Positions 46,859 to 59,619 of a stretch of DNA of 64,000 bases are shown here, piece after piece. Position 1 is the stretch's first letter; the number at the start of each line of letters is the position of its first letter. The notes beneath the pieces were generated by a model, which saw only the letters and a program-made list of their open reading frames with translations, did not search any database and was not told where the DNA came from. Source of the DNA: Spizellomyces punctatus DAOM BR117 (taxonomy: Eukaryota > Chytridiomycota > Chytridiomycetes > Spizellomycetales > Spizellomycetaceae); NCBI RefSeq assembly GCF_000182565.1, contig NW_015971553.1, positions 248,001-312,000 of the forward strand, given 5' to 3'. Both the position numbers and the translations under genes were made by a program.

Positions 46859-49380
46859 ATGTATCGATACTTGTCTTTTGCTGTCTTAGCTGTCGTGGCT
46901 GGACAGCTAAGTGCAGCACCCGTGGGGGACGTGTACCCATTTTGTAAGTTTCCATCCTCCAGCAATATCGGAATTGTGTATCGTTCACTGATAATTCTAT
47001 AGTTCCTGTCACGGGGAGTGGGGATTGGGGTGTCCCCGTCTCGAAAGCCAAGGAACTTATCAAGGAGCTTTCGGTTGATGAAAAGGTGGCCATCGTCACG
47101 GGGATCGGGTGGGCGAATGGACCTTGCGTAAGGATCAAATCTGTTTTTCATAATGTTTTATATGTGTCTTGTTAATTTGGGGTTTTTAATGGGTAGGTTG
47201 GGAATATCCAATCTGTTCCAAAGATTCAGTTTCCTGGCTTGTGTTTACAGGATGGACCAGCCGGAATCCGTTTTGCTGACAATGTAACTGTGTTTGGTGC
47301 AAGGTACTTGATTCTTGTATCGCACATTTGCTAAGAAAATGTACTGTCTCACACATTTTGTTAGCATCAATGTAGCCGCCACATTCGACAAGGACCTCAT
47401 GGAACAACACGGGCAACTCCTTGGTAAAGAATTCCGGCAAAAGGGCGTCAACATTGCACTTGCTCCCGCTATGAACCTGGCACGTACTCCCGAAGGTGGC
47501 CGAAACTGGGAAGGCCAAGGCGCAGATCCCTACCTCGCTGCCATCTCCGCTTCCCTCCAAATCAAAGGAATCCAATCTCAAGGCGTCATCGCAACCGCGA
47601 AACACTTTATCGGAAACGAACAAGAGCACGCCCGAGAAAAGAGTTCATCCGATATAGACGATCGCACCCTCCATGAAATCTATTTACCACCTTTTGAAGC
47701 CTCCATTAAAGCCGGCGTAGGCGCCATCATGTGTGCATACAACCTCGTCAACGGAACCTACGCCTGTGAAAACCCTCATCTCCTCCAAACCGTCTTGAGA
47801 GGCGAGCTCGATTTCAACGGTTTTGTCATGACAGATTGGTGGGCCGGTATGAGTGGACGCGAGACGGCGCTGGGTGGATCGGATATGATGATGGCTGGTG
47901 AGACCATGTGGGGGGCAAAAGAGTCGTACTGGGGCCCTAATTTGGTGCGCATGGTCAACGATGGGAGTGTTCCCATGGCGAGGTTGGATGACATGGTCAC
48001 CAGAATTCTGGCAGCGTGGTTGAAAATGGGACAGGATAAAGATTTCCCTCCTACCAATTTCAATTCGTTTGACACTAGCAAAGGGTCTCATGTCGATGTG
48101 CGCGGGGATCACGCCGAGCATGTCCGTAAAGTCGGTGCAGCCTCCACAGTGCTCCTCAAAAACCAAGGAGTCCTGCCTCTGAACAAAGTCAAGACGGTCG
48201 CGGTACTGGGATCTGATGCTAGGACCCCCGAGGATCCAAACAAGTTTGCTGATCGCGGTGGAGTGGACGGAACGGTCGCTCTAGGATGGGGATCTGGTAC
48301 CGCGAATTTCACATATCTCGTTGGCGTAAGTCCTACTTTACTACTCATTTTGCAAAGCAAATCTAACGTCTCTCTTTTCGATAGCCTTACGATGGAATTC
48401 TTGCTCAAGCTACACCACAGGGGATCAATGTTACCCACTCTTTTGATGATTGGGATGTCTCCAAAGCGGCGGAGACGGCCAAGCAAGCTGACGTGGCAAT
48501 TGTCTGCGTTGCAGCGGATTCCGGTGAGGGATTCATTACCGTCGAAGGAAACGCTGGGGATAGGAATAATCTGACATTATGGAATAATGGGGACGCTTTG
48601 GTACGTATGTCATTCCATGAGTCGGTAGTTTTCACACCATGCTGAATGACACTTGTACAGGTCCAAGCTGTCGCTGATGCAAATCCAAACACCATTGTCG
48701 TCATCCACTCCCCAGGCGCCATCACCATGCCATGGATCCAGCATCCCAACATCAAAGCAGTCCTAATGGCCCTCATGCCCGGCCAAGAATCCGGTAACAG
48801 CTTGGCTGATGTCCTCTTCGGCAAAACAAACCCCTCGGGTCGTCTTCCTTTCACCATCAACACCACTCCAGAAGAGTACGGCGCCCATGTTCAGTACCAC
48901 ACCAACGTCCCCGTGGACACCCGCAATAGATGCATCCCCGAAACATGCCCGCACATTGCATACTCGGAAGGACTACTGGTTGATTACCGATACAATGAAG
49001 CCAAGAACATTGAACCCCTTTTTGGATTCGGACATGGCTTGTCATATACGAGTTTCCAGTACTCGGGACTCGCTATTTCGACCAGTGGGTCGACAGCCCG
49101 GGTTTCAGTAACCGTCACAAACACGGGCGCCGTACCTGGACATGAAGTCGTCCAATTGTACCTCCGCTCCCCGCCTGTTGCTCAAAAATCGTTTAAAGAA
49201 CTCAAGGGCTTTTCCAGAGTATTTTTAGAGGCGGGGCAATCCACCACGGTTGACTTTGATCTATCTGAACGGGATTGTAGTTTTTGGAATGATGGGTGGA
49301 AGGTTGCTCAAGGAACCTTTGAGGTCTTGATGGGTGCTTCCAGTAGGGACATGAGGGTAAACGGTACTTTTGTCATTTAA
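46859..49380 (+). CDS. secreted GH3 beta-glucosidase, 737 aa
   Basis: Hydrolyses terminal beta-glucosyl residues outside the cell. Exons are 46859-46943, 47003-47127, 47197-47303, 47365-48325, 48385-48600 and 48661-49380, in frame (2214 nt). The signal peptide is LSFAVLAVVAGQLSAAP. GH3 landmarks in order: LCLQDGPAGIRF, the block RTPEGGRNWEGQGADPYLA, ATAKHFIGNEQE, then GFVMTDWWAG with the nucleophile Asp at about residue 263. The C-terminal alpha/beta domain (STVLLKNQGVLPL; DVAIVCVAADSGEG) and a fibronectin-III-like domain (VSVTVTNTGAVPGHEVVQLY) complete it. Length and order match fungal secreted beta-glucosidases of the Bgl1/BglF type. It likely feeds on cello- or laminari-oligosaccharides. 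Confidence 0.93.
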
Positions 49381-49718
49381 AAAAACCTCATCGTTGTCGT
49401 TTGTTGCAGTGTCCAAAATATCATTGTCGGTGATTTTACCTTCGATCGCTTACCTAATGCTGACACATGTAATTCATCCAAATACGGTGAGATGAAACTT
49501 AAAGAAGCAAAAAAAGAGTAAAATTTAAGTCACACTTCTCCAAAGGTGTGACAATGAACGGCCTTGTCATTTGCCTGTAGGGGATCATGATTGCTCAAGG
49601 TTGGGATTTTGAGAGTTTTTGGAGAGTTTTGGGCGGAGATTTTAACGGTTATTTTAGAAGGAGGGCATCTGGTCGTTTCCCCCCCCCCCCCCCCCCCCCG
49701 TAACTTGAAAGCAACGTC
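49381..49718. other. intergenic with poly(C) tract
   Basis: A 338-bp spacer between the GH3 stop and the RhoGAP start. The tract at 49679-49699 is listed separately; otherwise nothing is identified. Confidence 0.5.
49679..49699 (+). repeat. homopolymer run of 21 C
   Basis: An uninterrupted C run ending 19 bases before the RhoGAP ATG. Its length may be unreliable in the assembly because such runs are error-prone. Confidence 0.85.
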
Positions 49719-52700
49719 ATGCTTCGGTTTGAGGACTGTTTTTGGGGCACGGGTGAAGACCCTACACTGGGTGTACGGACACTGCACACAGTGTTTATGC
49801 AGCACCTGGCAGAAGCCGAAGACATGCTCGCTCTCGTACGAGCTAGAGTGACAATGGAAGAAACGTATGCGTCAAATCTATTGGAGTTGGGACGGCACAG
49901 TGGGTCTGGATCGGGTGGGACGTCTGAAAAGGAGTTACGACGGTACTCTCGTGCGTCGACACCTGCCATTGCCGCGGGGACAATGACCGGCTTGGCGGGT
50001 GAAAAGAGTAAACTGAGTTTGAACCAGATTGCGCAGGGGTTGGGGAATGCAGCCGCTATGTTGCAATCTGCTGCTGTGTCCAGTCGGTTATCGAGACCCA
50101 CCAGCTGGAACATGGTTGCCGAGCCCGAGAGCGATACAAGCACCATTGGACCTATTGACGATCAATCTTCTATTCGCCCCGTCATTCGAACTATCCGAGA
50201 GCAGAATGTCGCTATGGCTGCTATTCATCGCCGACATGCCGATACACTCACTCTAGCTGTCATATCCCCCCTCCAAGCCTTTGTCGAGCAACACAAGAGA
50301 GCGATGACAAAGAAGAAAAATGAAGTAGACCTCAACCACCAGCAGCTCTCCCGTCTTGCAGCAGACATTGAAGCGAGGAGGACAGTGTACCTCCAAAAGT
50401 GCCGGATAGCAGAGGAAGAAGACCGCAAATTCCGCGAAGACGGCGAAACACGAGCGCGGCGCGTCTCGACGGCGCCCATCATGATTGGCAGTCGATCGGT
50501 CGGACCCAACGAGTTTACCACTATTGTCGAGCAAATGCGAAAGGAAGTCAAAATCAAGAGCATCATGACCGATCTCGGATTGTTTGAAGGTTGTTTTATG
50601 GGTGACGATGCGATCGAGTACCTCCGCAAACGCTACCCAGGCGTTCCACGGGGGGACTTGCGCAACGTGTGCCAGGAAATCCTGGATAGAAGACTTATCA
50701 CTGTCGTAGTGGGCCCGAATGACTCTGATTTCGACAGAGCCTTGCCTTACCAGTTTGGCCGTCCGCTACTGAAAACGGGTGAACCTCCTCACGTCAAAGC
50801 CCGCAAAGACGCGGAAATGGCACGATTGGATTACGATGCAGCTATCAAGACTGCCGAACACACGCGATCGGCACTCGAATTCCATATTACGGATTACCTC
50901 ATAGCGGCGCAGGACGCTGAGAAGTATCGCCTCAAAGTCATCAAAGAAGCGGTACTAGCCTTGGAATCAGCTCAAGTATTCGTGGTTGATGAAGTGCGCA
51001 CAACTTGGAGACCACCTTCACTGGAGGATGCCGCCGATCCCATGTCCCCTACTTCCCTGCTCAACTCTCCGGACCCGGAGACAGGCGTCCAATACATTGC
51101 AACCCGTTACCGCACCGGACACCTCCGTTCCAAGCCCTTTGTCTTTGAATCCTACAAAACAGGTCGTGCTCCCCACCAAGTGTTCGGCATTGGGTTCGAA
51201 GAGCTCTTCCGCGCTACAAACACGGCTGTCCCCCCCATTGTCCGCAAATGCGTGGGGTCATTATACGAAAGCTTTGTCAATGGCCGGTCGGCGGTTGATA
51301 CATGGATTACACCTAACCCTGATTTGCCGTCTGTCCAGTTTTTACGGATGGAGTTTAATTCGTCGCCCAAAGGTGGCAGAGTCAGTTCTCGGACGTTGAA
51401 GAGGTATCAACCTCAGGTTGTTGCCGGGGTGCTGAAGCTTTATTTGGTGGAGGCTCCTGCCAGTTTGTGCAGTTATGATACCTATGAAACCTTGAAGATG
51501 CTTTATTCGGATGGTGAGTAAACTGGGGCTTATATCGATGACGTTGTGAATTCAATGTGCTGATCATGTCATGCCCACCACTTTGTGTTCTAGGCTTTCA
51601 ATCGTTTGACGATGACGTGCGGATCAAATCTGTCACGTCCCTTCTTACAACACTCTCACCACCCCACTTTGACAGTCTCAAGTTCTTTACCGGTTACCTC
51701 CACGAACTCACGAAAGATCTCGACGACAATGACGATCGCATCATCCGACTGGCTTATTCTCTGGCGCCTTGCATTCTCCGTCCCAAAACAGAGACGCCCG
51801 AAACCCTCCAAGACCAGCATCCTTGGCGCTTCACCCTCGAACTCATGGTTCGATATACAGACTTCTTTGGGCCCGTGGACAAGACGGCGTTGATGGAAGG
51901 TGCCCTGGAACCCTCGCCGCCTCCATCGCCTGAGCCCGATATGGATGGTGATGATTTGGCGAGTGACATTGGCTCGCCAAGGAGCGTGGTCCAGGGATTG
52001 AAAGTTAAGGGATTAGGTGAGCTTGCGACAAAGGGGATGAATTCTCCGCCTGCTACACCGCCTTTGAGGGAACCCAGCACACCGAAAGGGACGGGATCAT
52101 GGTTCCCGTGGCCGTTAAGTGGGAATGCTACATCGAACGGCTCGGGACCCTCATCTCCTCTGACTGGAGCACCCCAGACTCCCACCGGTGCGGAGAGTCC
52201 TGATTCGGATAAGTTGAAACCCGTGTCGAGCGACCAGCAGAATCGAGATGAAGTAGCAGGCAAAGAGATCAAGGAGGCTCGCCGGGCATCTCGACTGGAG
52301 GACCGATTGGCTGGCATTTTAGCCAAAGCCAAGGCGCGTTCCGTAGCGGTACCTGTTCCCACTAGTGAACCCGCATCACCGATCCCTGCAAGCTCGTCAA
52401 CTCCAGAACCTACTCAATCCGACGCACACAAATCCGCCACCCCGAGTTCCCCACCCGTGGAAACCACCTGGACATCCCTCAAAGGTCTTCTTGGTAAATC
52501 CAAACGCTCTTCAAACACCTCCAGCTCCTCCTCCGGCCGCCAAACACCTGACCGCCCAATATCTCCAGCCACGACGGCTCCCGCCGTGGCTATCACACCC
52601 TCCGCTGCAGCCAAACTCTACGACCTCGAGCGCGTGGATACCGCCACACCCCCGATATCCGCAGTTTCTACGACGGAGTTGCTCTACCGAGGCGCTCCGA

Positions 52701-53326
52701 CCCCCGTGCCGCAGGACGATACACCCCTGTTGGTTGAGCCGCCAAAGCAACCCGAGAACCAGGACCAGGACACTCAGAAAACGTATGTCACATCGGTTGC
52801 GTCGGCCGCTGCATCCTTTTTGGGAAGTGTCGTTGGGGGGATGGGTATGGCCGGTGGGTTGAATCAGAAACAGGACGAGGAGGAATCGGATATACCATCT
52901 GCACAGGATGGGGAAATCAGCCGGGAACTCGACGATGTCCACGCAGAAGACGAAGAGGAAGAGGAACAAGCCGAGCACTCTGCCATCCATACCACGCCAA
53001 CACCTTATGACCACGTCCTCAACTCTGACCACGCCACCGACTACGACTCCCATTCCCACTATGAAGACGGTGGAGATGAAACATCCGATGATGAGGAGGA
53101 AGAGGAGGAGGAGGAGGAAGAAGAAGAGGACGCAGCTCAAGGAACGTACGACTCTATGGAAGGCTACGACGAAACTGAAGTCGTGATTGTTGAAGAAGAC
53201 GACCACTCGGAGCATCATGGCGATGTGGATGAAGATGACCGAGAAGAAGACGATTATGTAGAAATGAGGGAACACATGTTCCCTGCTAGTGCTCAGGATT
53301 TGAACGAGTACCTCCAGTGGGGTTGA
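49719..53326 (+). CDS. RGD2: F-BAR/DEP/RhoGAP protein, Rgd2-like, 1175 aa
   Basis: Regulator of Rho/Cdc42-type GTPases at curved membranes. Exons are 49719-51513 and 51594-53326, in frame. The N-terminal F-BAR starts at once (FEDCFWG...EETYASNLLELGRH) with coiled-coil segments (HKRAMTKKKNEVDLNHQQL). The DEP domain is at about residues 265-345 (FEGCFMGDDAIEYLRKRY, ILDRRLITVV). The RhoGAP region runs from about residue 480 to 710 (VFGIGFEELF...VPPIVRKCV...AGVLKLYLVEAPASL...LEL MVRYTDFF). The usual arginine-finger motif GIFRVSG is not visible; the matching place reads DTWITPNPD. A long disordered Ser/Pro tail holds a run of Glu (twelve in a row with Asp). Domain order matches yeast Rgd2 and relatives. 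Confidence 0.82.
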
Positions 53327-54013
53327 GGTACATAGAATAGATAGGGGAGGTTGTACGTAGGGTAAAACTGTTGGTGAGGACATTACCTAGTAGCATAGAT
53401 TATTAGTGTAGAAGAGTTTGGGTTAGTCTGCTATTTTGATAAGATAGAATATATTCTAAGATTTGTATATTCCGGTATAGAGAACATCCGATTTTTAAAA
53501 ATATGTGCCTGCATAGAAATTCCTACAATGTTGTCATTTCCATGTTGTGCTAGTTGTGGGGCCTTCGGCATCACAGAGACCATGGCACATGCTTGCCTGG
53601 CGGCATGCCAAGGGAGTTTGTCGCGGATGGAGCTGCTATGATTCTGCCCTCAACTCCCCACGCTACCTGATCGTCATGACATTCTCAACTCCTGCCAACT
53701 TCACAGTTCTCCGTCCTGCGTCGTTCCTTGACGTGTCCGCACGCAGTATGACCCCCATCCCGGGAAGTGGAGCTTGGGACTCAGGCATGGCAGGAACAAG
53801 ATCAAGTATTTTTGTGGTTGTCAGGCCGATTTGAGGACATTCCCGTGTAAGATGCGTATCAGCCTCCTAAAAATATCTACTCTACGCGCCATTGTCTTAA
53901 TAGCTTCTTGAGATTGTCATTCGCTAACAGGTTCCATGGAAGTGTTTCTCTGCGTTTATGGCGCGCATGTATTAACGAAACTGCTAAAGATAGCTATTTA
54001 TCTACCTATCCTG
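53327..54013. other. intergenic: RhoGAP and Fpg 3' flanks
   Basis: Convergent 3' ends. Bases 53330-53520 are A/T-rich (TATAGAATATATTC), consistent with termination and polyadenylation signals. No gene is seen. Confidence 0.5.
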
Positions 54014-55666
54014 TCAAACTACTTGCTGAAATAGTTTTATCATGTCATCAGCATCCTCCAAATCTACCGACGGAAAATCGGGGATGGGGTGTCCAAAGGC
54101 GGAAACAATAGAACTTGTAGCTGCATCTACAGGCCTTTCTACGACGACCGGGTCGAGAGGCTCCATTTTAATGGCTTGCTTTAGTGTATGACTTCGTGTG
54201 CTGTGGCGTCGGGGAGTGGCCGTTGATGACGTCTGGGGTTCCTCCTTTTTGATAGGCGTTCGAAGTCGTTTGGATTTTGCGGGTGGTTTGAATTCTGCAG
54301 CTTCCGGACTCGTTATCTCTTGTTTTACTATGCGTTTGCGGCGTGTTGTCCTAGGTGACGATTCTACATCCGCAATGTCTTGGTCACGTTCTACTTTTAT
54401 TCTCTTCCGTCCATTTCCTTTAATTGGAACCTCTTCAGCGGCGTCAGGATGGCTGGCACCAGTGTCCTCCTCCTTTAATTCACTTTTCGTTTTATTCTAT
54501 GGCATGTGTGAATAAGATGACTCGCACTCAAGAATCAACGCAAAAATGCACCTTTCTTCGCCCAATGATGGTATTGCCATGTAGTTTCTGCACAGCCGGT
54601 ACAATCGCCGTTGTACGTCCCGCTACCGTTTCAAACTTGATATTACTCCCGTCAGGCATCTTGGCCTCTCGATTTGTTACACGCCCTTTTCCCCATCTGC
54701 GCACCAACGGCATGAGATCTCCTATGGAGATGTATCGTTTGCAAGCGTTCGCCGACCTCACCGATAATGAAAAAGCCAATCATTAGGGAATTTGCTGCTG
54801 TCTGCATTAACGGCGACAGCAGTCTTTATTACAAATGACAACTGATCATGCAACGCGGCCAACTCTGCATCTGTCAGAGATACTGTATTCTGGGCAGGAT
54901 GCACCCGAGCTTGAAACAGGACCTGATGAGATCGGTTTAGCACAAGTTTACGGTCACCATTCTCAACCTGCTTACCTCATCCGCAACCCAGTTCCCAACG
55001 CCCGCACTGAAGGCTTGATCGAGCAACAACGCTTTTATGGGACATTTTCTCTTACGAACTGTCTCGGAGAAAACATCCAGATCTGGCATGCTCAACAAGG
55101 GATCAAACCCCAACTCTGATATCGGCGGATGCAGGAGTGGATCCCCATCAACTAGCCTGATCCGCGCAAGCCGTCGCATATCGGTAAAGGCCAGTTCTTG
55201 GCCGTCATCAAAGCGGATGACAAATTTGTAAAACCTAGGTGGCCAATCATCGCCAGCCGTACTGAAATCCTTATACTCCAATCCTGCCTGTCCTTTGATC
55301 TGTAGCATTAAAAGTTATACGAGCACACGACTTGAGGTTCACTGTAAACTTGACGTACCCGAACAGAGCCGGTCATACCCAAGTGAAGGACAGGACAAGG
55401 GTGCTGATCGAGTATCAGATAAAAGACTTTTCCGCGACGGCCAGTATCTACTAAGGTTCGTCCCTTCACCTTGGTAGCAAACTCTTGGTTTGTACACCCT
55501 TGGTAGACAATGTCGTCCACGACCTAAGGGTTGACCTCAAGTTAAAGATGGCGGTGAGATTAGAACTGACAACTGAACCTACTGTTTCAACATCAACTAT
55601 GGCTTTATTCAAGAAATTGGAATGAATAAGTAGCCGTGCTCGCTCCACTTCTGGAAGCTCTGGCAT
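54014..55666 (-). CDS. formamidopyrimidine-DNA glycosylase (Fpg/MutM), zincless
   Basis: Base-excision repair enzyme removing oxidised purines and nicking the backbone. Exons are 55666-55583, 55523-55359, 55299-54976, 54922-54762, 54696-54552 and 54496-54014, totalling 1362 nt (453 aa) in frame. The start is fixed by PELPEVERAR, where Pro2 and Glu3 are the catalytic residues. Next come the beta-hairpin lysine GRRGKVFYL (about K60), the block HLGMTGSVR, TDMRRLARIRL, and the helix-two-turn-helix AFSAGVGNWVADEVLFQARV. In place of the bacterial zinc finger it has the plant/fungal type ending (WGKGRVTNREAKMPDGSN, TTAIVPAVQK). A C-terminal Lys/Arg-rich tail (RTTRRKRIVKQE, KSKRLRTPIKKEE) is probably nuclear targeting. 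It is divergent from the coiled-coil gene. Confidence 0.9.
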
Positions 55667-56014
55667 TGTGTTCTTTACAACACCCAAGGCAGATGCCACT
55701 TGCCCATTATGCTGATCGACTGATGAGTCATCATGCACTCGTAAGCATTCAGTAAGCACGTCGCCGACAGTAATAAGAAGTCATCAAGACTTTGTATCTC
55801 ATAGATCATATCGCTCTTGTTCCTCGTTCATAGAATTACATAGATAATGCTTATTGCTCTACTCTAAATTCATCCTTTTGAAGTCGAGAGGGCCCGATAC
55901 GAGCCTTGTTCTAACCTAGGGCATGAGAAACGCGACGCGAATCGTACTGCATCTTCCTGCCCATTAATAAGATCTATTTCATATTTTATAAAACCTAGCA
56001 CGAGTCCGCATAAT
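55667..56014. promoter_or_regulatory. shared divergent promoter, Fpg / coiled-coil gene
   Basis: 348 bp between start codons. It includes TATTTTATAAAACC at 55982-55995, 20-33 bases upstream of the plus-strand ATG. No operator is recognised. Confidence 0.4.
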
Positions 56015-59000
56015 ATGGATGAAGCAGGCGTGAGATCTCGTCGCGGATCTGCTGGATCGAATTCTCCCGAGCCATCGGCTAGGGTATCCGTGACTGAGAA
56101 ATATGCTGCATCAGCTGCCATTCCCTCCGCAAACATACCGACCGATACTGGCCGTCGCCCATCTGCCTCAGCACTTGTCAATCGGGTCCGTCGCGCATCC
56201 CTTGCCGCCCGTCCCGACACTTTTATGACGGTCATACACTCTGCCACACTCATGAATGCAGCTACAAATGAAGAAACAGCCATATCAAAAGCGGTGTTCT
56301 ATGATCGTATGCTGGAAACCCTGGATAGCGGGATGGACGAAGGAAGGGCTCTGGCTGAAGCTGTTCGAGCTGCGAAAGAAGTCGCGAGCAAAAAGAAGGC
56401 AGGTGGTGGACCAGATGCAAACCCTACGAGTGCATCTCTTCTATCGGCTCCTCCGCAACGGACAGTACCGACGACAGAAGCACCTATCCCAGTAACTGGT
56501 GAAAAAACTGAGAATTTAGACAGCCCGTCGGCAGTCTCTAATGACGACAATGTCCCTGATCCCGGCAATGTGTCACCGGGCGGCTCTCAGCCGGCTACGC
56601 CAGCCCCTTCTCGTCCAGCAACTCCTTCTGCGGGCAGTCGAAAGTTAAAAGGCCTCTTCAACACCATTATTAAGCCATCCCTCGAAAAGCAATCGCGAGA
56701 CCCCACGCCTACTTCAACATCACAGGGGGTATCAATCGCCAAACTTCGAATGATTCACAGGAGATTAATGCTCAGTGTCGACGAATACGATGCCATTACA
56801 TTTGGCGAAGCCTTTGGTGTGTACCACGCAATATCGGGAGAGAAGGCACTCCCTCTGAGCGCTGGTGGTAACAGCGTAATCCTATATCTTCAACAGACCG
56901 CGAAAAGTCAATGTTGGAGTCCTCCCGGGCGGCTGTCCAGAAAGCAAAAGACGAGACGCGTCGAGCGATCATTGAAGAATACGAAAAGGTACAGCCCTGT
57001 TGGCCTATGCGTACTAATGAGCTGTACAGCTGATGAGATAAAGATGCTTCAATGGGTTCATTAGCGTATTAAGCATGACAACTGCAATGCAAAGATATCG
57101 GTACTTGAGCGAGAGAACCATATTATGAAAGATGAAACAGCGCGAACTATGGGAGTAAATCGAGAGGTAGGTAAGCAGGGAAGGTAATATTGCTTTCTGT
57201 GTTGGGGTAATATTGAGACTAAAAAGTGGTGCCATTCTCTACCTTTTCGTAGCTGACGCAAGAAATCACCGCTCTCCGCCTGTTCAAGTCTACTGCTGAA
57301 ACTGAACAAGCGCTAATGGTTGACGAGCTGGCCAGACGTCGGCTGCAAACCCGAGCGATACGAAAAAGGCTCAAGAAAGCATTGCAACGTATTCATGAGT
57401 TGGATGAGCAATTGCAGGCATCAACTGAGGGTGCTAATTCCACCATAAAGGGCAAAAACCAACGAAAAGCGTCGTCAACAGCGGCATCGAGAAAAACCAA
57501 GCATGGCTCGTCAGAAAGCACTGAATATGAGTTAGAAATAAAAAGTGCCGAGGAAGCGACAACGGACGATGACAAAATCATCGACGCCGAGTGGGAAGAA
57601 TGGTGGTAAGTATCGACCATTTGTCCTAACCTACGCTTATCATCGTGGCTGGGGAGCGCCTAACGTAACACCATCCAACACATAAGTCGTACTACGCATT
57701 TCACACAGCCCAAGTGGAACCAGTCAACGTCTACGAAAGCTCTCTCCGGAGATGCCCCTCCATCTGTCATCCACACTGGGGATGGTTTACTAAATTCGAC
57801 TGACGACGAAAGGGCATCGAGTCCGACAAGAGGTAAGATCTGACTGTTATGCCAAAATCTCTTGGTTTTGTGAGGCCTCACTGGATTACATGCACCTAGA
57901 TACCCATCAAGCGAACGATACACAGAAAAGGAGACGAAAGAGAAGGTGAGGAATGAAACAAGCAGCATGAAACACTGCTGACCTCGCTGACATTCCCTCG
58001 TCTGCCTGCCATAGACGACAGCTCGCAGAACATAGGCGACAAGCTGAACTTTTCACTCGGCTGACAGATGTTCTGGAGGAATGCTTTACTGGAAAGCAAG
58101 AAGAAAGAGACGATGCAGTCCTTGCGACAGAGAGTGTCTTAGATGGCTCGACAAGTGCTGGCATGGACAGAACCCTCATCAACCGCCTTGCGTCTCACGA
58201 ATCGCTGATACGTCAGCTTCTATCAGGGCTTAGATCCTACATGTCACCAATAGTGTGGACCTCGAGCGGAGACGACACTGATGGCCACATGTCAATTTCT
58301 GATTCTGCTGAGACATCGGGCTCTGAGAAGCTGTCGCGGTCGGCGTCTCAGCGGAGAACCCCTCGCAACTCTGCGAACCCTGTATCACGCCCACGTACCC
58401 CTCGTACAGGGTCGACATCTCCTATGACGGGAGTCGGGGCGGGGGTATGTGAGCGGGAGGCGTCAAAAAGACCAGCGGATTTTGGTCGGCCTGCGAAGAT
58501 ACAAGACATAATTCGTGAGGTGGAGACAAAGGCAGCTCACGCAGCCAAAGCCGTGGGTTTGATGTCTGCTCAAATATCCAACAAGCACGAACCCAGCGCC
58601 TTGCTTGATCGCACCAGTTCCGTGCCACCACCGTCACATGGTGAGCGAGCTGCAGGTTTTGGAGATGTTCGTCAGTGGCTGCTAAGGGCTAGTTCACGAC
58701 CTAAAAGCGCACCAACAAGCAGACATGGTGTGCCAGGTGGAGCCTTCGCGCAAGGAAATTTGCGGAATGGAAGCTGGGAGGATGAGTGGGATGAAGCAGA
58801 TGTAACGGAAGGCCAATGTCCTACAGGCAAGTCGGAAACAGATGAACCAAAGGGTATGGTAGGTGCGGTTGGCATATCAGACAAGGACGACAAAGCTGGC
58901 GCTTCAAACATGACTGCCATTGGTAGGAATGTAACACCTAAGCCAGCGTGGGACGATGTGCCAGATAACCGAACCAGACCAGCTTCTGCATTCACATCCT

Positions 59001-59194
59001 CGGCGTCTCCCGGAAAACATAGGCCAGTAGAAGACGATTGTCGGAAACGCCATGTACGTCCAATGTCCGCACCGGTGCGCTCTCATGCAGGGGGCATGGC
59101 TGGTGGGCTGTTGGTGGGCCGAGCACACCCCAGACCAAAGGTGTCGCGACCAAATACTTTCAACGTAACGGTCAACGGGAGGCACATAGGCTAG
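56015..59194 (+). CDS. coiled-coil protein of unknown function, 906 aa
   Basis: I do not recognise this protein. Eight exons with seven short introns: 56015-56816, 56897-56988, 57065-57166, 57253-57605, 57687-57832, 57900-57945 and 58015-59194 are the segments used (seven in total); the sum of 2721 nt is in frame. The N-terminus is Ser/Arg-rich (RRGSAGSNSPEPSARVSV). A helical block VFYDRMLETLDSGMDEGRAL follows, then a Pro/Thr-rich linker. The central coiled coil spans four exons (ESSRAAVQKAKDETRRAIIE, ELARRRLQTRAIRKRLKKAL, RIHELDEQLQAS). A second charged helical segment (RRQLAEHRRQAELFTRLTDV) and a basic, Ser/Pro-rich tail ending FNVTVNGRHIG complete it. There is no signal peptide or TM. A cytoskeletal or scaffold role is possible but only inferred. 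Confidence 0.6.
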
Positions 59195-59619
59195 TCTGAA
59201 CACCAGTATTTGTCTTAACTTTACGGTTTTAGTCTGGCAATATATTTCATCTGCTGCACATAAGAGGTCAACGATTTTTCCATAACTATTGTCCGCTGTT
59301 TTAGCTCTTGGCGGGCTTTGGCGGTGGATGAGCCCTGTCGGCCTGCGTCACAGAAACAGTAACAGCATCAACAAGACGTTCCGTTCTGTTGGATGGAGCT
59401 TGTTTATATGCACTTACACCACTACATGCGAGCTCGTAGTATTTATTGTTTCTCTCGTTTTTAGCCCATCCTGGTGGAAGATGCTGGAACTTGTCACCCA
59501 CGGCGGCTTTGGTTCTTTGCAGGTCTCCTTGGGCGATACCTGCCCCACCATGTGGAGACAGGTTAGAGGATTCCTTCTTGATTGCCGAGCGGGCTAGGAG
59601 CGATGTGTGAAAAGTACGC
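59195..59619. other. intergenic
   Basis: The 3' flank of the coiled-coil gene and leader of the cupin gene. No extra feature is identified. Confidence 0.45.

Noticed and set aside
52511-53383. 290-aa ORF on the minus strand with hydrophobic Phe/Leu/Val stretches
   Set aside because: An antisense shadow of the Glu-rich tail of the RhoGAP gene.
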